NCBI GenBank assembly: GCA_033782935.1
Contig: JAWQEG010000373.1
Coordinates: 1 to 64,000 of the forward strand
Length of the DNA stretch: 64,000 nt
Source: Petrolisthes cinctipes
Lineage: Eukaryota > Arthropoda > Malacostraca > Decapoda > Porcellanidae
Direction of reading: 5' to 3'
In this document: piece by piece, positions 23,582-36,011 of the stretch
Numbering within the stretch: the first letter of the stretch is position 1
Layout: the number at the start of each line of letters is the position of its first letter
The notes under the pieces: model-generated
Told to the model about the DNA's origin: nothing
Databases searched by the model: none
The model's input: only the letters and a program-made list of their open reading frames with translations
Position numbers and translations under genes: made by a program

Positions 23582-25943
23582 GAGTATAATGGAATGTCCT
23601 GCTTGGCGATGATGATGGCAGTAGCAGTATTTCATTTCATTTATTTGTTCTGCTTCAGGTTATGATATGTCTCAAAATGTTTCCTCCTGCATTCTCCTTT
23701 TGTTGTCGTCGTGTTAGAGTGCTAGATGTTCCGTCTTCTTCTCTTGTGCACCTTTATTTAAAGTTCTTTTCTTCTTAAATCTTAAATTGTCTGTTGATGG
23801 GCCAAAAGTCTCCTGAGAAGTCGGTGTATGTAATGCTTCAAAATGTATTGGAGTTTAGATGTGCAGCTTTATTACATACACTATGCTAAGATCAAATCAA
23901 CTGAATGAATTCCATATAATTTTCAGGCAGTTATTTGATTTAATCAGTTAGACTCTCATGGCAACAAGGCCTATATACTTTATAAAATGAAATGCATACA
24001 AAGTAAAGGGGATGATTGGTACATATGACAGCTCTTTGCTGTGTCTGTGGAGCCAAAGTACCAGTCATTGCCTCCATTAGGTCCATAGCTATTGCTAATA
24101 GCCCCAATATTTACATCAACAGACATATTAAATATTCTAAGTAGAGGAGGGTTCAGGAGAACATACAGCAGGCTATCTTTGCTCTTCAGCTTATACTGAT
24201 TTGGAACGTTTTGATGCTATAACCTTTTTTCTGTAGCTGACGTTAAATGTCCAGTGTAGACCTCATTACCCTGCATGTGATTGGGTGATGTGTGACTTGT
24301 AATACTTGAGTGGGAAACTCTGAGCAATCATGGTTAGCTTTCTTTATATCAACTGTGGAGATTTATCATCAGCTTCAGAAAACAAACTTCAGTACAGTAG
24401 TACCCTTCGGTTAGTGATAATAGTACAGTAGTTTGGCGAAATAATCATTATCCACAAAACTGCTATCCTTGGGGCAAGCCTTTGACCCGACTATATCAAA
24501 GTAGTCTTGGATTTTTTTCACCATCCCCTTTTCAACCATATAATATTATAACATGCACCGAGTTTCTAATATCAACACGAGCGAGGTAATCTAGTCGGGA
24601 GAGTGCTTGGCTTGAGTATAGCACCAGGCAATCTTTCCTAGGTTTGAAATACACTGAGGTAGCCAGGAAGTTCTCCTCATTCCATACCACCACTTGGAAT
24701 TGGGTGGCTGCCCTCCTTTTAACTATGGTAGCCTAGCCTTGGGGCCTCTACACCCACAAGTGGGATAGAGGGAGCATGGATGTTGCCATTTTATTGCTGT
24801 CACTATTGTCCTAGATATGCAAGAAGAATATAATATCTACTTATGTTTTATTGAATTGGAGTGCTGTTTATTAAATATGATGTACAGGAAATAAATTATT
24901 TTTAGGATATATTGCACCAATAGGCTTTACCTTACCTATTCTCACTTCACTTTCCATTCACACACCCTGACATACTAGACCTTGGAACACTATACTGGAA
25001 ACAGCATTCACTCTGTATGGCATAATCATGCATTATTCTTTACTTTTCTTATATATTATTGTTTTCTCTGTATTTTAATGTTTCTCTGCCAGCCATGTGG
25101 TCATTACCTGCTTGGCAGTTCCAGCAGTGTACGTAACTTTCTATCCTGTCACAGTCTGTGAAATATCTATAAACATAACGTTATCCGAGGGGTCTTACTG
25201 TACATGGTAACTGAACTTTCTACAAAGCGCATTTGCTTACTATGATAGACCTGTGTGGCTACACATTTTTAATTATATTTGATAATAAACCCTGTTGATA
25301 GATTATGAGGTCAGTAATAGGTCTTGATTCACAATACTGTATTATTATTTTTATTATTTTATTTATTATACTGTATTGTTACTTTACCTTATTATAATTA
25401 TGTATTTTGTGGTGAATTTATTGAATAAGATAAATGTCCCTCTTGTTAATCACTGACATTAACCGAGAATCTTCAATTAAGTGTAATTTGAGTAGATTTA
25501 AGAATGATTAGAGTAAGTAATATATTCTCCTTTTATACAGTGTGCAAATTTGGAATAAAATTGTGCAAGAGCTCAACAACAATTCTTTTTATCTACTGCT
25601 GAGGTTTAGAGCTAGATAATATTGGTGAATTCCCGTCATCACAAGGCATCACTACATATAAATACAATTATACAAATCCCTAGCTGTAACTTTGGTTTGA
25701 AACCCAAAACACAATTTTGTAATAGAATATTTCATTGTCTGGAACCTTCTGAATAAGTAAGTATTATTAAGGTTCGCAAGTACTACCTTCAATATGGCTT
25801 CTTAATATCCTTAATGAGGGCAGTGGGAAGCCTTACTCAATTAAGTCATCATAACCGCTTGTGCCACATGAAAACCTCATACGTAATAATGTTTGCAGTT
25901 TCATTGGTCCACTTATGCATTCTCCTTCCTGCAGACAATACCA
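23582..25943. other. 3' UTR of the small heat shock gene and convergent intergenic region
   Basis: AATAAA signals on the plus strand at 24890-24895, 25284-25289 and about 25553 are candidates for the 3' end of the small heat shock mRNA; I cannot choose between them. A degenerate tRNA-like SINE may lie at about 24580-24800. No other gene is seen. The next gene is on the minus strand, so the two are convergent. Confidence 0.5.
24580..24800 (+). repeat. possible degenerate tRNA-derived SINE
   Basis: The text GGGAGAGTGCTTGGCTTGAG, GCACCAGGCAATC and then TAGGTTTGAAATAC resembles a decayed tRNA-like head, with the last part resembling a B box. The match to the A-box consensus is poor, so this is tentative. 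Confidence 0.3.
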
Positions 25944-26419
25944 TTAATTGGTCTTCACTGCATAGTTGGAAATCAGTCTTGCGAGGGATTCATGTGTCTG
26001 TTGCAGATGTTCTAGATTTTGTTGTTTGTCATCAAGCTGCTTTTCTAAGTCATGAACACGAGTTTCAAGTGCTGAAAACTGCTGTTTCCACAATTCCTCA
26101 CCAGCTTTTGTTGATACCTGAAATTATATACCTAGTGTTAATAGAAATAATGATGACAGTGTCTCACATCATCAGCCACACAGTAACAATCTATATCTCC
26201 ATGTAACTCCACAAGCACTTTTAACAAGAAGATTTAGCTGTACACTAGTCTGTATTCTGTGTAAACTTACCATCTCCTCACAGACTGGAATATCTGAACT
26301 GTTGCAGAAGGATGTAAATGACTCTTCATGCTTTGGACCATCAAGTTCAATACAGGTTGATGTCGAGGAACCATCACCATCAGTCAAAGCATCTTGCCTA
26401 TGTTTCTCAGGCACCGGTT
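25944..26419 (-). CDS. 3' end of an unidentified gene: acidic exon plus C-terminal coiled-coil exon
   Basis: Two minus-strand exons join in phase 0. The upstream one (26419 to 26271) starts after an AG at 26420-26421 and ends ATG then GTAAGT. It reads EPVPEKHRQDAL and ends DIPVCEEM. The last one (26117 to 25944) follows acceptor ATAATTTCAG and reads VSTKAGEELWKQQFSALE through HESLARLISNYAVKTN to a TAA stop. It has heptad-spaced leucines and many Q/E/K, predicting a coiled coil of about 45 residues. A C-terminal coiled coil is common in THAP-domain and other DNA-binding proteins, but the DNA-binding part was not found with confidence. The acceptor of the first exon is weak. Upstream exons are missing from my model. 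Confidence 0.55.
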
Positions 26420-26539
26420 CTTATTTTGATAATATTGAGTAGGTATGGTCCCAAGTCTTAAATTCTGCAAACAAATTACAGTACAATATGAGAGTGAACG
26501 AAGCTTGCAGATGTTAACAACTTTTACTATTACATTACT

Positions 26540-26800
26540 GATCAGTCCCCATACTTTACAAAATCGAACGACACCCACGGTCCATACTCAGAACATGTTA
26601 GGGCTGTCTCATACATGACAGGTACATTGGTGCTGACTGGGGTACTATTATGACACATCAGCAGGACTCTACCCGATCCGTGAAGTCTACTTAAATGAAA
26701 TTCTAATCCTATAAACTGTTCCCTGCTCCAGCCGGAATTCAATCTCGGGTCCCATGGATCTATAAACGAAACTCTTGCGACAATGTACGCAGATTTCATG
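26540..26800 (-). repeat. possible tRNA-derived SINE next to a (TA)n tract
   Basis: The minus strand contains GGGACCCGAGATTGAATTCC, which resembles a B box, about 40 nt after a head-like CGCAAGAGTTTCG. The body extends toward 26540. A-box support is weak. Confidence 0.3.
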
Positions 26801-26803
26801 AAT

Positions 26804-26943
<140 letters not shown>

Positions 26944-28117
26944 ATTATTTATACTAAACCTGTTAGCTTAATCATACAAGGTATGACATACCTATACCCA
27001 CCTCTGTGGTCATCCTCAGTATATAACTGCTACATTTTGGTGGTGCTTTTCTACACCTAGGAATGGGTCGGTGAGAAAATATGGCAGGCCATGGTTGGGA
27101 CTGCACTTGACTTCAACTTTTTCAAGTAATCTGCCCAGTTGCTTGCAAACTGGTCTTCAAGGAAGTGAACTTGAAATATGCAAAGAATGTTAATAAACTT
27201 CCTGATACTATTGAATACAATTGGTGGTTTATTATTGCCATAAATTATTAATCTGCCGCAAATTAGCTAGACGTAATAACACATGCATGAACAAACGCAC
27301 TCCGGGCGGGAGCACAGAAAGACTGTTGTACAACACTAAAAACATACCCAAGAGTGTTTAACTTTTACTACTTGCATTCTGGTTTGGTTATTAGGTAATG
27401 TGAAGGTCCAGTACTCGTGCTAGGAAAAAATTTCTTCTCATCAATATAACTTTTTTCCTAGATGAGTCCCCGGAAATCCAAGTCATAATTATACAAAAAA
27501 TCTGACATCCAATCAACCTTGTTGTTTATTATATTAACATTACAAAATCTAATCTTTAAACTAGAGAATGTGTGCACAGATTTGGAGGACTGCTGGACTA
27601 TCTACTTAAATGTTCTGTTATTGTGAGCCAAGATTCTGTCTGAGTAGGAACCCAGCTAACAGCCTAACTCTAAGTGCTCCAGTACCTGGCCCTGAAGCAA
27701 TAGAAAAAAATCCCATAGTAGATAATCACTCTATACAGGTCATAGCTTGCTGAAAATCCATAACTTATACTTTTAACTGGAACATATGGCCATCTTCACT
27801 CCTGGCAAAACACTTGGCCCAGCTTCTCATTAGTGTACCTTACTTCCACAGTAGGCTATATATGAAAATAACAGGTTTCCTTCATACTGTCTCCTTATGT
27901 GTATAGTACAGTATGGCAAATCCTTTTATTAATTAGAAAACTAGCTTACAATTAAAATTAATACACCTAACCTGGCCAAGTCTATGATTATCGTTGGCAG
28001 ACCAGCCTGGCAGTGCTCTCTTCGGACCTTATTTTCCTTCTTTCAATATCCCTTGTGGGTATTTATCTACTAGAGAGTTCTACCAAAGTGTAAAACTATC
28101 AAGTAGACAGTTGCAGT
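26944..28117. other. intergenic or intronic, nothing recognised
   Basis: If the minus-strand gene ending at 25944 extends upstream, part of this stretch is its intron. I found no exon with a recognisable domain. Confidence 0.4.
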
Positions 28118-29940
28118 TTTGCAGCAGTGTTGCCAGATCCGGCTAGGTCTCAGTATTTTGCCCCGGTCAGAGGTCCTCTTACTTTACCACGGTTAGTTTC
28201 CGGTAGTTTGCCCAGGTTAAGGCCCGGTAATCTGCTGCGGTCTAGGTTAGGTTGGGTAATGTCAGGTGAGTTCATTCTTATTTCAAAATGTCCCATTTCA
28301 AATGGGGCATTTCCGAAGAAAATGCCTTAGAAGAAACTGTGGAAGAAACGTGTCTTAGAATGTTATAAATTAGTGGGTGAACGAGGGTAAAAATATCGTA
28401 ATAACAAACGGCAATAAAATAGATAATTACCTCTGTGGGGAATCGGAACAGACGTATATGAGGTCCAGTTTTGTTCTTACATCTTTTATATGCACCAAGC
28501 CACCAACCATGGAGGTATAATATAGTTATACCTCCATGCCACCAACGGACCAACCATATTTTCTGGCAAAGTGATGTGATGGTGCCTTTTCATCGGCCCT
28601 CTTCTGTCATTTTACATGTCTAATTTCTTCTCTTGTCTTCCAACAATTATAACTATATTCTTTTTTATTTTATAGACATTTTCCACTGTTAAATAGTAAA
28701 TTCTACGATGATGTTCTCCCTGCATTCAACAATACTAGAATCCTTTCCTTTATCCAACAATAGTATATAATTTACTGTCTTTGGGTTCCCTTCCCTAAAT
28801 GATTATAACAAGTCTAACGTAATTTACCAACAGTTGTAACTTGACAGTATTAACACAAGTTAATTTCTACAAATGAACTGTACAGATATGTCCGTACCAC
28901 GAATATTGGTTTTAAATAATAATTCAGCAGTACGATATATCATAGTAACCAAAATACGACACCTTTGTGCAAAGTTATACGATATTACAGTGTTTGACTC
29001 TGAGTCTGACTGTCTGGGCAGTCTGGCATCTGTCAACCTGACTGCTGGTTGTCATTGACATTGTTGTTGGTGTCGAGTTGTTTTTATTGCTATTGGGACT
29101 TCAGTGTAGGTTATGTTCTATCTCCCTATATTAGTTACAGTCATCGGAGACGTAAAGTCAGCAGAATCAAGCCTCGATAGGATACTTCTTGCTTAATTCC
29201 CTGTTGTCTCAAGCGATATTAAGGTGAATATTATTTGTCTCCTAATTTTATTGAATATATTTTAGGGTGGCTTTATATTATTATTTTTTAATAGAATTGA
29301 AGCTTTACCATATCTTTAATTTTTCAGGATTCCTCTTTCAAGACCCCGCAGTCGTACATAGACACTACTTTAACTTACACCAATATTGAGACGAAATTTG
29401 CCGAGAATAGAGATTTGTCTAGATTCTATCTGGGGACCATTTAACACTGTATATCCTACCGAGTACTAAGGAATTTGATTGAGAGAGAAGCCAATTATTT
29501 TCCACATAGGCTATACCATGAATTCATGTGAGCAATTGTGTAATGATTAGGAGTTGCTGTAGGTCAGCAAAGACATGTATACTATTATTATATACCTTTA
29601 AATTTACCACTATGGGTTAACAATAGAGGTAATAAGAAAGGTAAATATTTACTTTATTGCCGTTCCCTAGTATGGTTTTTCTACCATCATTTCCACTAAT
29701 TTATACCATTATAAGATTATTTTTATCTATAGCATTTTCCTCGGAAATGCCCCATTTCCCAGATGGGGAATTTAGGAATTAGCTTGATTTTACCTGACAT
29801 TACCTAACCTAACCTGGATCACTGCAGACTTCCGGGACCTAACTGGGGCAAACTACCGGGACCTAACCAGGGCAAACTACCAGGACGTAACCGGGGCAAA
29901 CTACCAGGACCTAGCAGGATATGGCAACACTGCTACAGAA
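28118..29940. mobile_element. foldback DNA element with ~320-bp terminal inverted repeats
   Basis: The left arm (about 28118-28437) and right arm (about 29618-29940) are inverted copies. Each starts GCAGTGTTGCCA(G/T)ATCC (read inward) and continues with a GGCTAGGTC, TTTGCCC and GTAGTTTGCCC series. Both then carry AAATGGGGCATTTCCGA, a TATAAATTAGTGG block and an AACGGCAATAAA block. The ~1.2-kb interior has no complete transposase. The same terminal family forms the cluster at 45480-46560. Long inverted repeats with a simple interior indicate a non-autonomous foldback-type element. The superfamily is not identified, and no target-site duplication was confirmed. Confidence 0.75.
28431..28499 (-). 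pseudogene. possible THAP-like zinc-finger exon fragment
   Basis: On the minus strand 23 codons end at a good splice donor (ACAGAG then GTAATT) and read LGAYKRCKNKTGPHIRLF then RFPTE. THAP domains begin with a CxxxxC pair followed by a basic stretch and end their first exon near FxRFP, and this matches apart from the first ligand. The expected first Cys (TGT) is Gly (GGT) here, and no start codon is in frame just upstream. It lies inside the foldback element at 28118-29940, next to a small hairpin (about 28510-28532). It could be a decayed transposase exon, a host exon of the gene ending at 25944, or chance. Confidence 0.3.
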
Positions 29941-30092
29941 CGGCTACATAGTAAATAAATACTGAAAGTTATTACTGTACTATTTTCTGTAACAAAATAA
30001 ATGCTGAAGTAAACCTAAACAATGCTGACATAATTTCATTCATACCTTATATACTATCAAATAAACTACAGCATTGTCTTTCTTTTACAGAA

Positions 30093-31421
30093 ATGTTTCC
30101 TGCAAAGGAAGTGGTAAGCTATGACAAAGACAAGATGACTTCAAAACGTAGAGGTGAATTGTACACTTGTGATTTTTGTAAATTAACTTTCAATTTGAAA
30201 AAAAATCTAATTTCTCACATGCGGAAACACACAGGGGAAAAACCATTCAAGTGTGAGTATTGTGGTGCAGCTTTTTCTCATAAAGCAAACATGAATTCCC
30301 ATGTTCGGGGTCACACTGGAGAGAAACCATACAAGTGTGATGAATGTGATGCTGCATTCTGCCACGGGAGTTCCCTTGTTGTCCACAAGAGAACACACAC
30401 AGGAGAAAGACCTTATATCTGTGATGACTGTGGAGCTACTTTTCCTCAACAGTCGCATCTCAATTCACACAAAAATTCCCACTTAGGTATCAAGCCATAC
30501 AAGTGTGATATATGTAATAGATCATTCACCTCTAAAAGCTACATGCTGGCACATAAAATAAAACACACAGGAGGAAATACTGCCAGAGTTCAGGAATTTG
30601 TACGAGATACTGGCGAAAAAGTGTACAAATGTAACGAATGTGAGAAAGTATTTACACATCCTTCTCGCCTGACTGCACACATAAGGAAGCACACAGGAGA
30701 ACGGCCGTTTGTATGCGAGACATGTGGTGCTTCCTTTTTGTGCAGTACCAGTCTTACTACCCACCATAGGAAGCACACTGGGGAGCGGCCTTTCAAATGC
30801 AGCTACTGTGATTCATCTTTCATCCTCAAGAGCTATCTTACATTGCACATTAGGAAGCACACTGGTGAGAGACCATATCAATGTGATATTTGCAATGCTC
30901 AGTTCACCCAAAAGACTCATCTTTCCACTCATCAGAGAATTCATACCGGTGAATGCCCATTCAAGTGTGAAGTGTGTGGGGAAGCTTTCCGTGATAGAGG
31001 AAACTTTTGGAGACATAAAAAGAAGCATGCAGCTGGAAATAGATCAGTTATAATCAAGGGTGCAGGTAAATCAAAGAAGCTGTTCAAGGAAATACCAGCA
31101 GGGACTGAAGTAATGGCAAGGCAGGAGTCTGAGGATCAGGAAGGAAGTTATTTCAGCAGAGGAAGGGAGGAAACATATGATGAAGCGGAAGAACAACCAT
31201 GCCTTTTCCTAGAACCGGAAGTAAAGATCAAAGTTGAAGATGAAATGCAAGGGATGGGGAAGAGAGAAGAGGAAAAGAGGATACCAGTATGGCACCCGGA
31301 AGTGATGGTGAAGCTGGAATCCCAGGACCAGTCCAGCATAGAGGAAATTAAAACCATGGAGGCAGTAAAAGATGAACATATGATAATGGATATACAAGTA
31401 CAAGAGGAAGATTTTTATTAG
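30093..31421 (+). CDS. C2H2 zinc-finger protein, 10 fingers (paralogue A)
   Basis: A 442-residue protein, probably nuclear and DNA-binding. Ten C2H2 fingers lie at about residues 26-336, joined mostly by TGE(K/R)P-type linkers. The exception is a conserved 22-residue spacer between fingers 5 and 6 (HTGGNTARVQEF ... TGEKVYKC). The C-terminus is acidic with two psi-KxE motifs (IKVEDE and VKLESQDQ), which are classic SUMO-attachment consensus sites. Each finger matches one of fingers 8-17 of the minus-strand gene at 39251-42757. The exon follows acceptor TTCTTTTACAG two bases before the ATG, so an upstream non-coding or coding exon is expected. ATG 30093 is the first in the exon. The plus-strand AATAAA at 32325 is a candidate polyadenylation signal. 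DNA target is unknown. Confidence 0.93.
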   Translation: MFPAKEVVSYDKDKMTSKRRGELYTCDFCKLTFNLKKNLISHMRKHTGEKPFKCEYCGAAFSHKANMNSHVRGHTGEKPYKCDECDAAFCHGSSLVVHKRTHTGERPYICDDCGATFPQQSHLNSHKNSHLGIKPYKCDICNRSFTSKSYMLAHKIKHTGGNTARVQEFVRDTGEKVYKCNECEKVFTHPSRLTAHIRKHTGERPFVCETCGASFLCSTSLTTHHRKHTGERPFKCSYCDSSFILKSYLTLHIRKHTGERPYQCDICNAQFTQKTHLSTHQRIHTGECPFKCEVCGEAFRDRGNFWRHKKKHAAGNRSVIIKGAGKSKKLFKEIPAGTEVMARQESEDQEGSYFSRGREETYDEAEEQPCLFLEPEVKIKVEDEMQGMGKREEEKRIPVWHPEVMVKLESQDQSSIEEIKTMEAVKDEHMIMDIQVQEEDFY

Positions 31422-33016
31422 TAACAGAAGAATGGCGTGAAGCAGCCAACTAAAATTCAATAGTTATGGTTTCTGAAGAAAGGGGTCAGCCTAGAAATTC
31501 CATTTATCATAAAAAAAAAAAAAAAAATGTGTTAATATATTTGTTGTCAATGTCCAATATGTATGTTTATAAAGGTATTTCTTTTAATAGCTACAGGAAT
31601 ACAGTGGTACAATATATGCATAGCATATATATTACTACTGTACAATATAATACTACAATTCAATCACTTGAATGTTAATATCTTGACTCTTTCCTGTGAA
31701 CTCCCTCTCCCTAAACTGGAGTGACCATACAAAAAAATTCTTGGCTGTTGTGTACATACACACATTGCTTGGATTGCAAGTTAATTGATTTCCCCTTCAT
31801 CAAACAAGTATGTATAATTGTACAGTACTTTGTCACAACAGATTACCTTCTTCCCATTATGTAAATGAGTTTTGCTTTTAATATAAGATTAACAGTAATG
31901 TACAGAATCCTTATACCATCTTTGCTTATTCTTCCTTCATTATACATGTATATACCCTTATTTAATGTTTTTCCCTGCTGTAAAAATTTACAAATGTTCA
32001 TACATCCCTTCCCTTGCTCAATCCAACAATCACATTTACACTACAATAATTGTGATCTCTGTTGCCTCACTTAGCTTCATATTTTACTCCTGGTTGCTCT
32101 CTTTTTCCTCTTAGTTGACAACACCTTTTAGCCTACAAGCTTCACGTAGTTTCTATGTGCAATACGGTACTCCTAATTAATTTTTTAGAGGCATTTTTTC
32201 ATGCATGTGTCAGTCCACCCCATCTGAACTGTAACCAGAATATAAAATTGGTACAGTAATGCTGTACAAATATAAATCCAGTACTTTAGCCATGTCTAGA
32301 GTAGAAGCATGATCATTATACAGTAATAAAGTTATCAATAATAATACAGTCAGAAATTTTGATACAGTAACCTCCTGTTAAGGAACTTGGTCATCAGGAA
32401 GGAAATAAACTAAAGCAACTGTGGGAGACATCATACATGACTGTATCTGCATTGCCTGAAGCAATAGTGAAATAGGGAGTCACAAACTAAACCTTGTAGG
32501 AAAGGGTAGATTATTCCAGCAGAGGAGATGAATTGAGGTTATGGGTAAGAAAGAAAAGCATCCAGAAAGTGTAGTAGAACAAGGTGTAAAGATGACTGGT
32601 GGAGACGATGATAAAGAGAGCTTACCAGCATGACCTGAAATGTTGCATTACATGAACATTTGTGAGCAACATGAGATGCTCAGGGTCAGGCCAACTCATA
32701 TCACCCTTACTCTGTACTCTCTTAAAGTCTTTCCGGCATCAGTAGGCGTGTTAAAATTATTCATCACCTTTTTTTATATTGTGGAGAAACGGTAGTTACC
32801 ATTGTAATTAAAGATATATATTTTTGATCCTCCTGGAATGCCATTAGTTTGTTGTTGGAAATTACCTGTATTATCACTATCGCCACCCTCTTTCTACCCA
32901 TATAGTCATGAGGGATAGCATGGGAAAGTGTGAAATTTGGGTGGTGGAAACATGCACAAGAAAATTCTTGATAAAATAGCAAGCCGAGTACACTATTAAG
33001 TATTACCGACATTTTT
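31422..33016. other. 3' UTR of zinc-finger gene A and intergenic sequence
   Basis: AT-rich, with an A run at about 31511-31526 and an AATAAA at 32325-32330 that could end the zinc-finger A mRNA. No further gene is seen. Confidence 0.45.
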
Positions 33017-33068
33017 CCTCAGGAGCTCGGGGCTGCTCGGCCAGACGGCTTGGGGAGCTTCAACAACA
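33017..33068 (+). mobile_element. 52-bp, extremely 5'-truncated copy of the 2A/PHD LINE
   Basis: The insert starts CCTCAGGAGCTCGGGGCTGC and ends CTTCAACAACA. It equals the 3' terminus of the LINE at 52307-56731, read in its sense strand. It is flanked by a perfect 12-bp duplication, ACCGACATTTTT, at 33005-33016 and 33069-33080. The (CAA)n tail and TSD show retroposition, with extreme 5' truncation. Confidence 0.85.
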
Positions 33069-33080
33069 ACCGACATTTTT

Positions 33081-35987
33081 TTTTAACAAATCAATATATT
33101 AGATAAATGACAATAAAACAGCCTAACAGAGGCTGTGAAACCACTTATTTACCATCCAGACATCTGCATAAAGACAGAAATGTTTATCTGCTGGAGTCTT
33201 GTGTCCATTATTATGTGGTGTCGTCAGGCGGTTTAAGGGCTTGTCTTCACTACCAAAGCAGTACGAGTTTTTTAAGAATTATAGTATAGCTCCGTGGATT
33301 AATATCCATTATTCAATCACTGTCCCAGATGATTTTTGCCATTCCTCTAAACAGACCACTAGATTTTCCATTATTCTGCATTTGTACAGATTCCTTGGCT
33401 GTAAATTTCAAAAATGACAATCAATATAGTATAAATAGTGCAGTACAGTATTGATCAAATTATTGTCATGGTAATGTTCCTTTATCAAGTGAGCACTTGG
33501 TTCATGTCACCCAACTGATTGATGTGTAAGGAATCTAGGTGTACACTAGACTAAGTACAGTACAGTACTTATGAATTTAGCAACTTGACACTAGAACGTG
33601 TTCATTCTTTTAAGCGTCCTTGGTGTACAACTTTGAATCATATTCAAAATCCTCCCTAGCATGATAAAAAGTTGAAAATTGTCAAAGTAATATAAACTGG
33701 GCACACATATTGGATCCAAAACCAATTGTATATAAATCCTTCACTTTTATTGTAAGCTATAGCCTTACATCTTCCCTACTGAACATCTGGTGCATTGGTG
33801 GCAACAATGGCTCACACAAATAAAACAGATAAAGCTCACAAACTTCTAACTACTCTACAAACTTCACTCCTACAATCCTCTATACAGTACTCTGGATAGC
33901 CGAGAAAAGTACAAAATTTTATAAACATTAAATACAAAACTCCTGACTAGCAGCTGCATACAGTACTGCACAAGTAAAAATATCACACTACAGGTACACA
34001 AATCTTGATATAAAAAACTCTTTATACAGAAACCATTCACAACGTACAACATCTGTTACAATAACAATGTACAGTATAGGGATTGCAAACCTGGAGCATT
34101 CACAAGAGAAACTTTACATGACTGTACCTATACACATAGCACAATGTACCTGCACATCATTTCTATATTGTACTCTATTGTAATGCAATGAAAAATTCTA
34201 TAAAACTAGTGGGATAGTCATAGTCTGTGTTGTGGAGTCGGTAAAAATAATTCCCGATTCCGACTCCCAACTGAAATAAATACTCTATTAATAATTTGTA
34301 AAAAGAAGTATCTTACCAGATGCATTGCATTATCCAATATCTTATTAATATTTGTGCATTGTACTTGTAGGAGTTATTGGAACTTAACCAACTCCAACTC
34401 TGACTCCACCCAAAAACTGATGACTCCACAACTCTGGTCAACATCCATACTTTCTAGCTTGTCCAAAATATATTAAGGAAGAAAATGCAAGCAATCCTTG
34501 TTACACATTGGTTTACACTGTAGTGTTCTTTACATACTGGTACATATACTAATGAAAACATAAATACTGTATCATAGACCTCTTGTTTTGGTTACATGCA
34601 AATGACACAGCTCAACATTGTATAAAACAGGATTGCTTGTGTTAACTTCACTTTATCTATTTAGAATGGGCTTGAAATTGTATGGGACTTGTACACTTCA
34701 TGGAAGACACTCATAGAAAAGGTGATTGTAATGGCCAGTATGATTATTCCATGTAGTGTCCTATGAAGCTTTGTACAAGTTATTGCAACAACCTTGCCCA
34801 TGATTCTTCATGCATGAGACCCTCTTAGGAGACAATTTTTTTTTCTAATTACTGATTTGTTTTGAATACTATTAACATGAAGAGGAAATACATTATTTTG
34901 CCACCTGAAGTTTCACCGCCTCCCCCAATACTACTTCCAAATAAAAAGTGGGAATGCTACTGTGAGAGAATTATATAGAATTAATAAATGATTAAGCAGA
35001 TCAGGGCATATTTCAATTAACTCAGCTATCCTCTTTAAGTGGATAAGATGGCTGTTTAGCCAATTTAAAAATATTTTATTTGTAGTTTTGGCACAATATG
35101 TTTTCTGGTATCAACAGCTGCCGGCGTCACAGTATTCAACTCCACTCGATATCTCCCACAGTATCGTATTCATGACCCAAGGTAAGGTTTTATCATGATA
35201 TATTATTATTTTCATAGCAAGAATAGGTAGTATCATATACTGTATATTCCACCAAGATTTTGTAAAATAGGTGAGTGGAGCATTTTTATAAGAGGCAATG
35301 ATGGGTATAATTCTCATAGTATATTGCATAAGCTAAAATATATGACACAAATATGTTGGCTACCCTCCAGGGGTGTAGCATCAATATTTTGAATTTTCTG
35401 TATTGCCAACCATATTCTGTGATACCTCGCATAATTTCAATGCCATGGCATTATGAGTTACTACTTCATAATGTCATTGTATTGTTTTGGAGTGTTATTG
35501 CATTATAACCATGGTCATTGCCTTGGTGGTTACCATGTGTGGTAAACCATGCCCTGGTCAACACCAAAACAATTTCTTGAAGACACTCCTTAAAACCAGA
35601 CACCAAAAAGAATGCATTTTCATCTGTTAGACTATAATACTGCCATATGAGGACACTATGCTAGGATGGGACAGTGATATTCCCTTCACAATTTCCTGTA
35701 ACACTAATGTTGGTGGATGGACAGTCTGGATGATGTTTCACAATGGTAAGCCTCCCAACTACCCAGGATTATAGCTAAAACCAAAGCTGGGTGATTCAAA
35801 CCAAGATTTGTTAAGTTTAATGATGGAAGAATACACTAAATTCTCCACACTTCAATGAGTGTATCATGAAATTCTTAAAGGAGATTTACATATAGTGCTT
35901 GGTACCAAAGTTAACCAATATGTTTCCTGGTGATTATCTCTGTAAATTTCTCAGGCTGTGCATTCTATTACAATTTATTGCACTGAC
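33081..35987. other. intergenic, nothing recognised
   Basis: AT-rich sequence with a frequent TACAGTA / GTACAG theme. Open frames are short and without recognisable domains, and no sharp repeat is seen. Confidence 0.45.
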
Positions 35988-36011
35988 ATTAGGTAGCAAG
36001 AGAGGTTTGTC

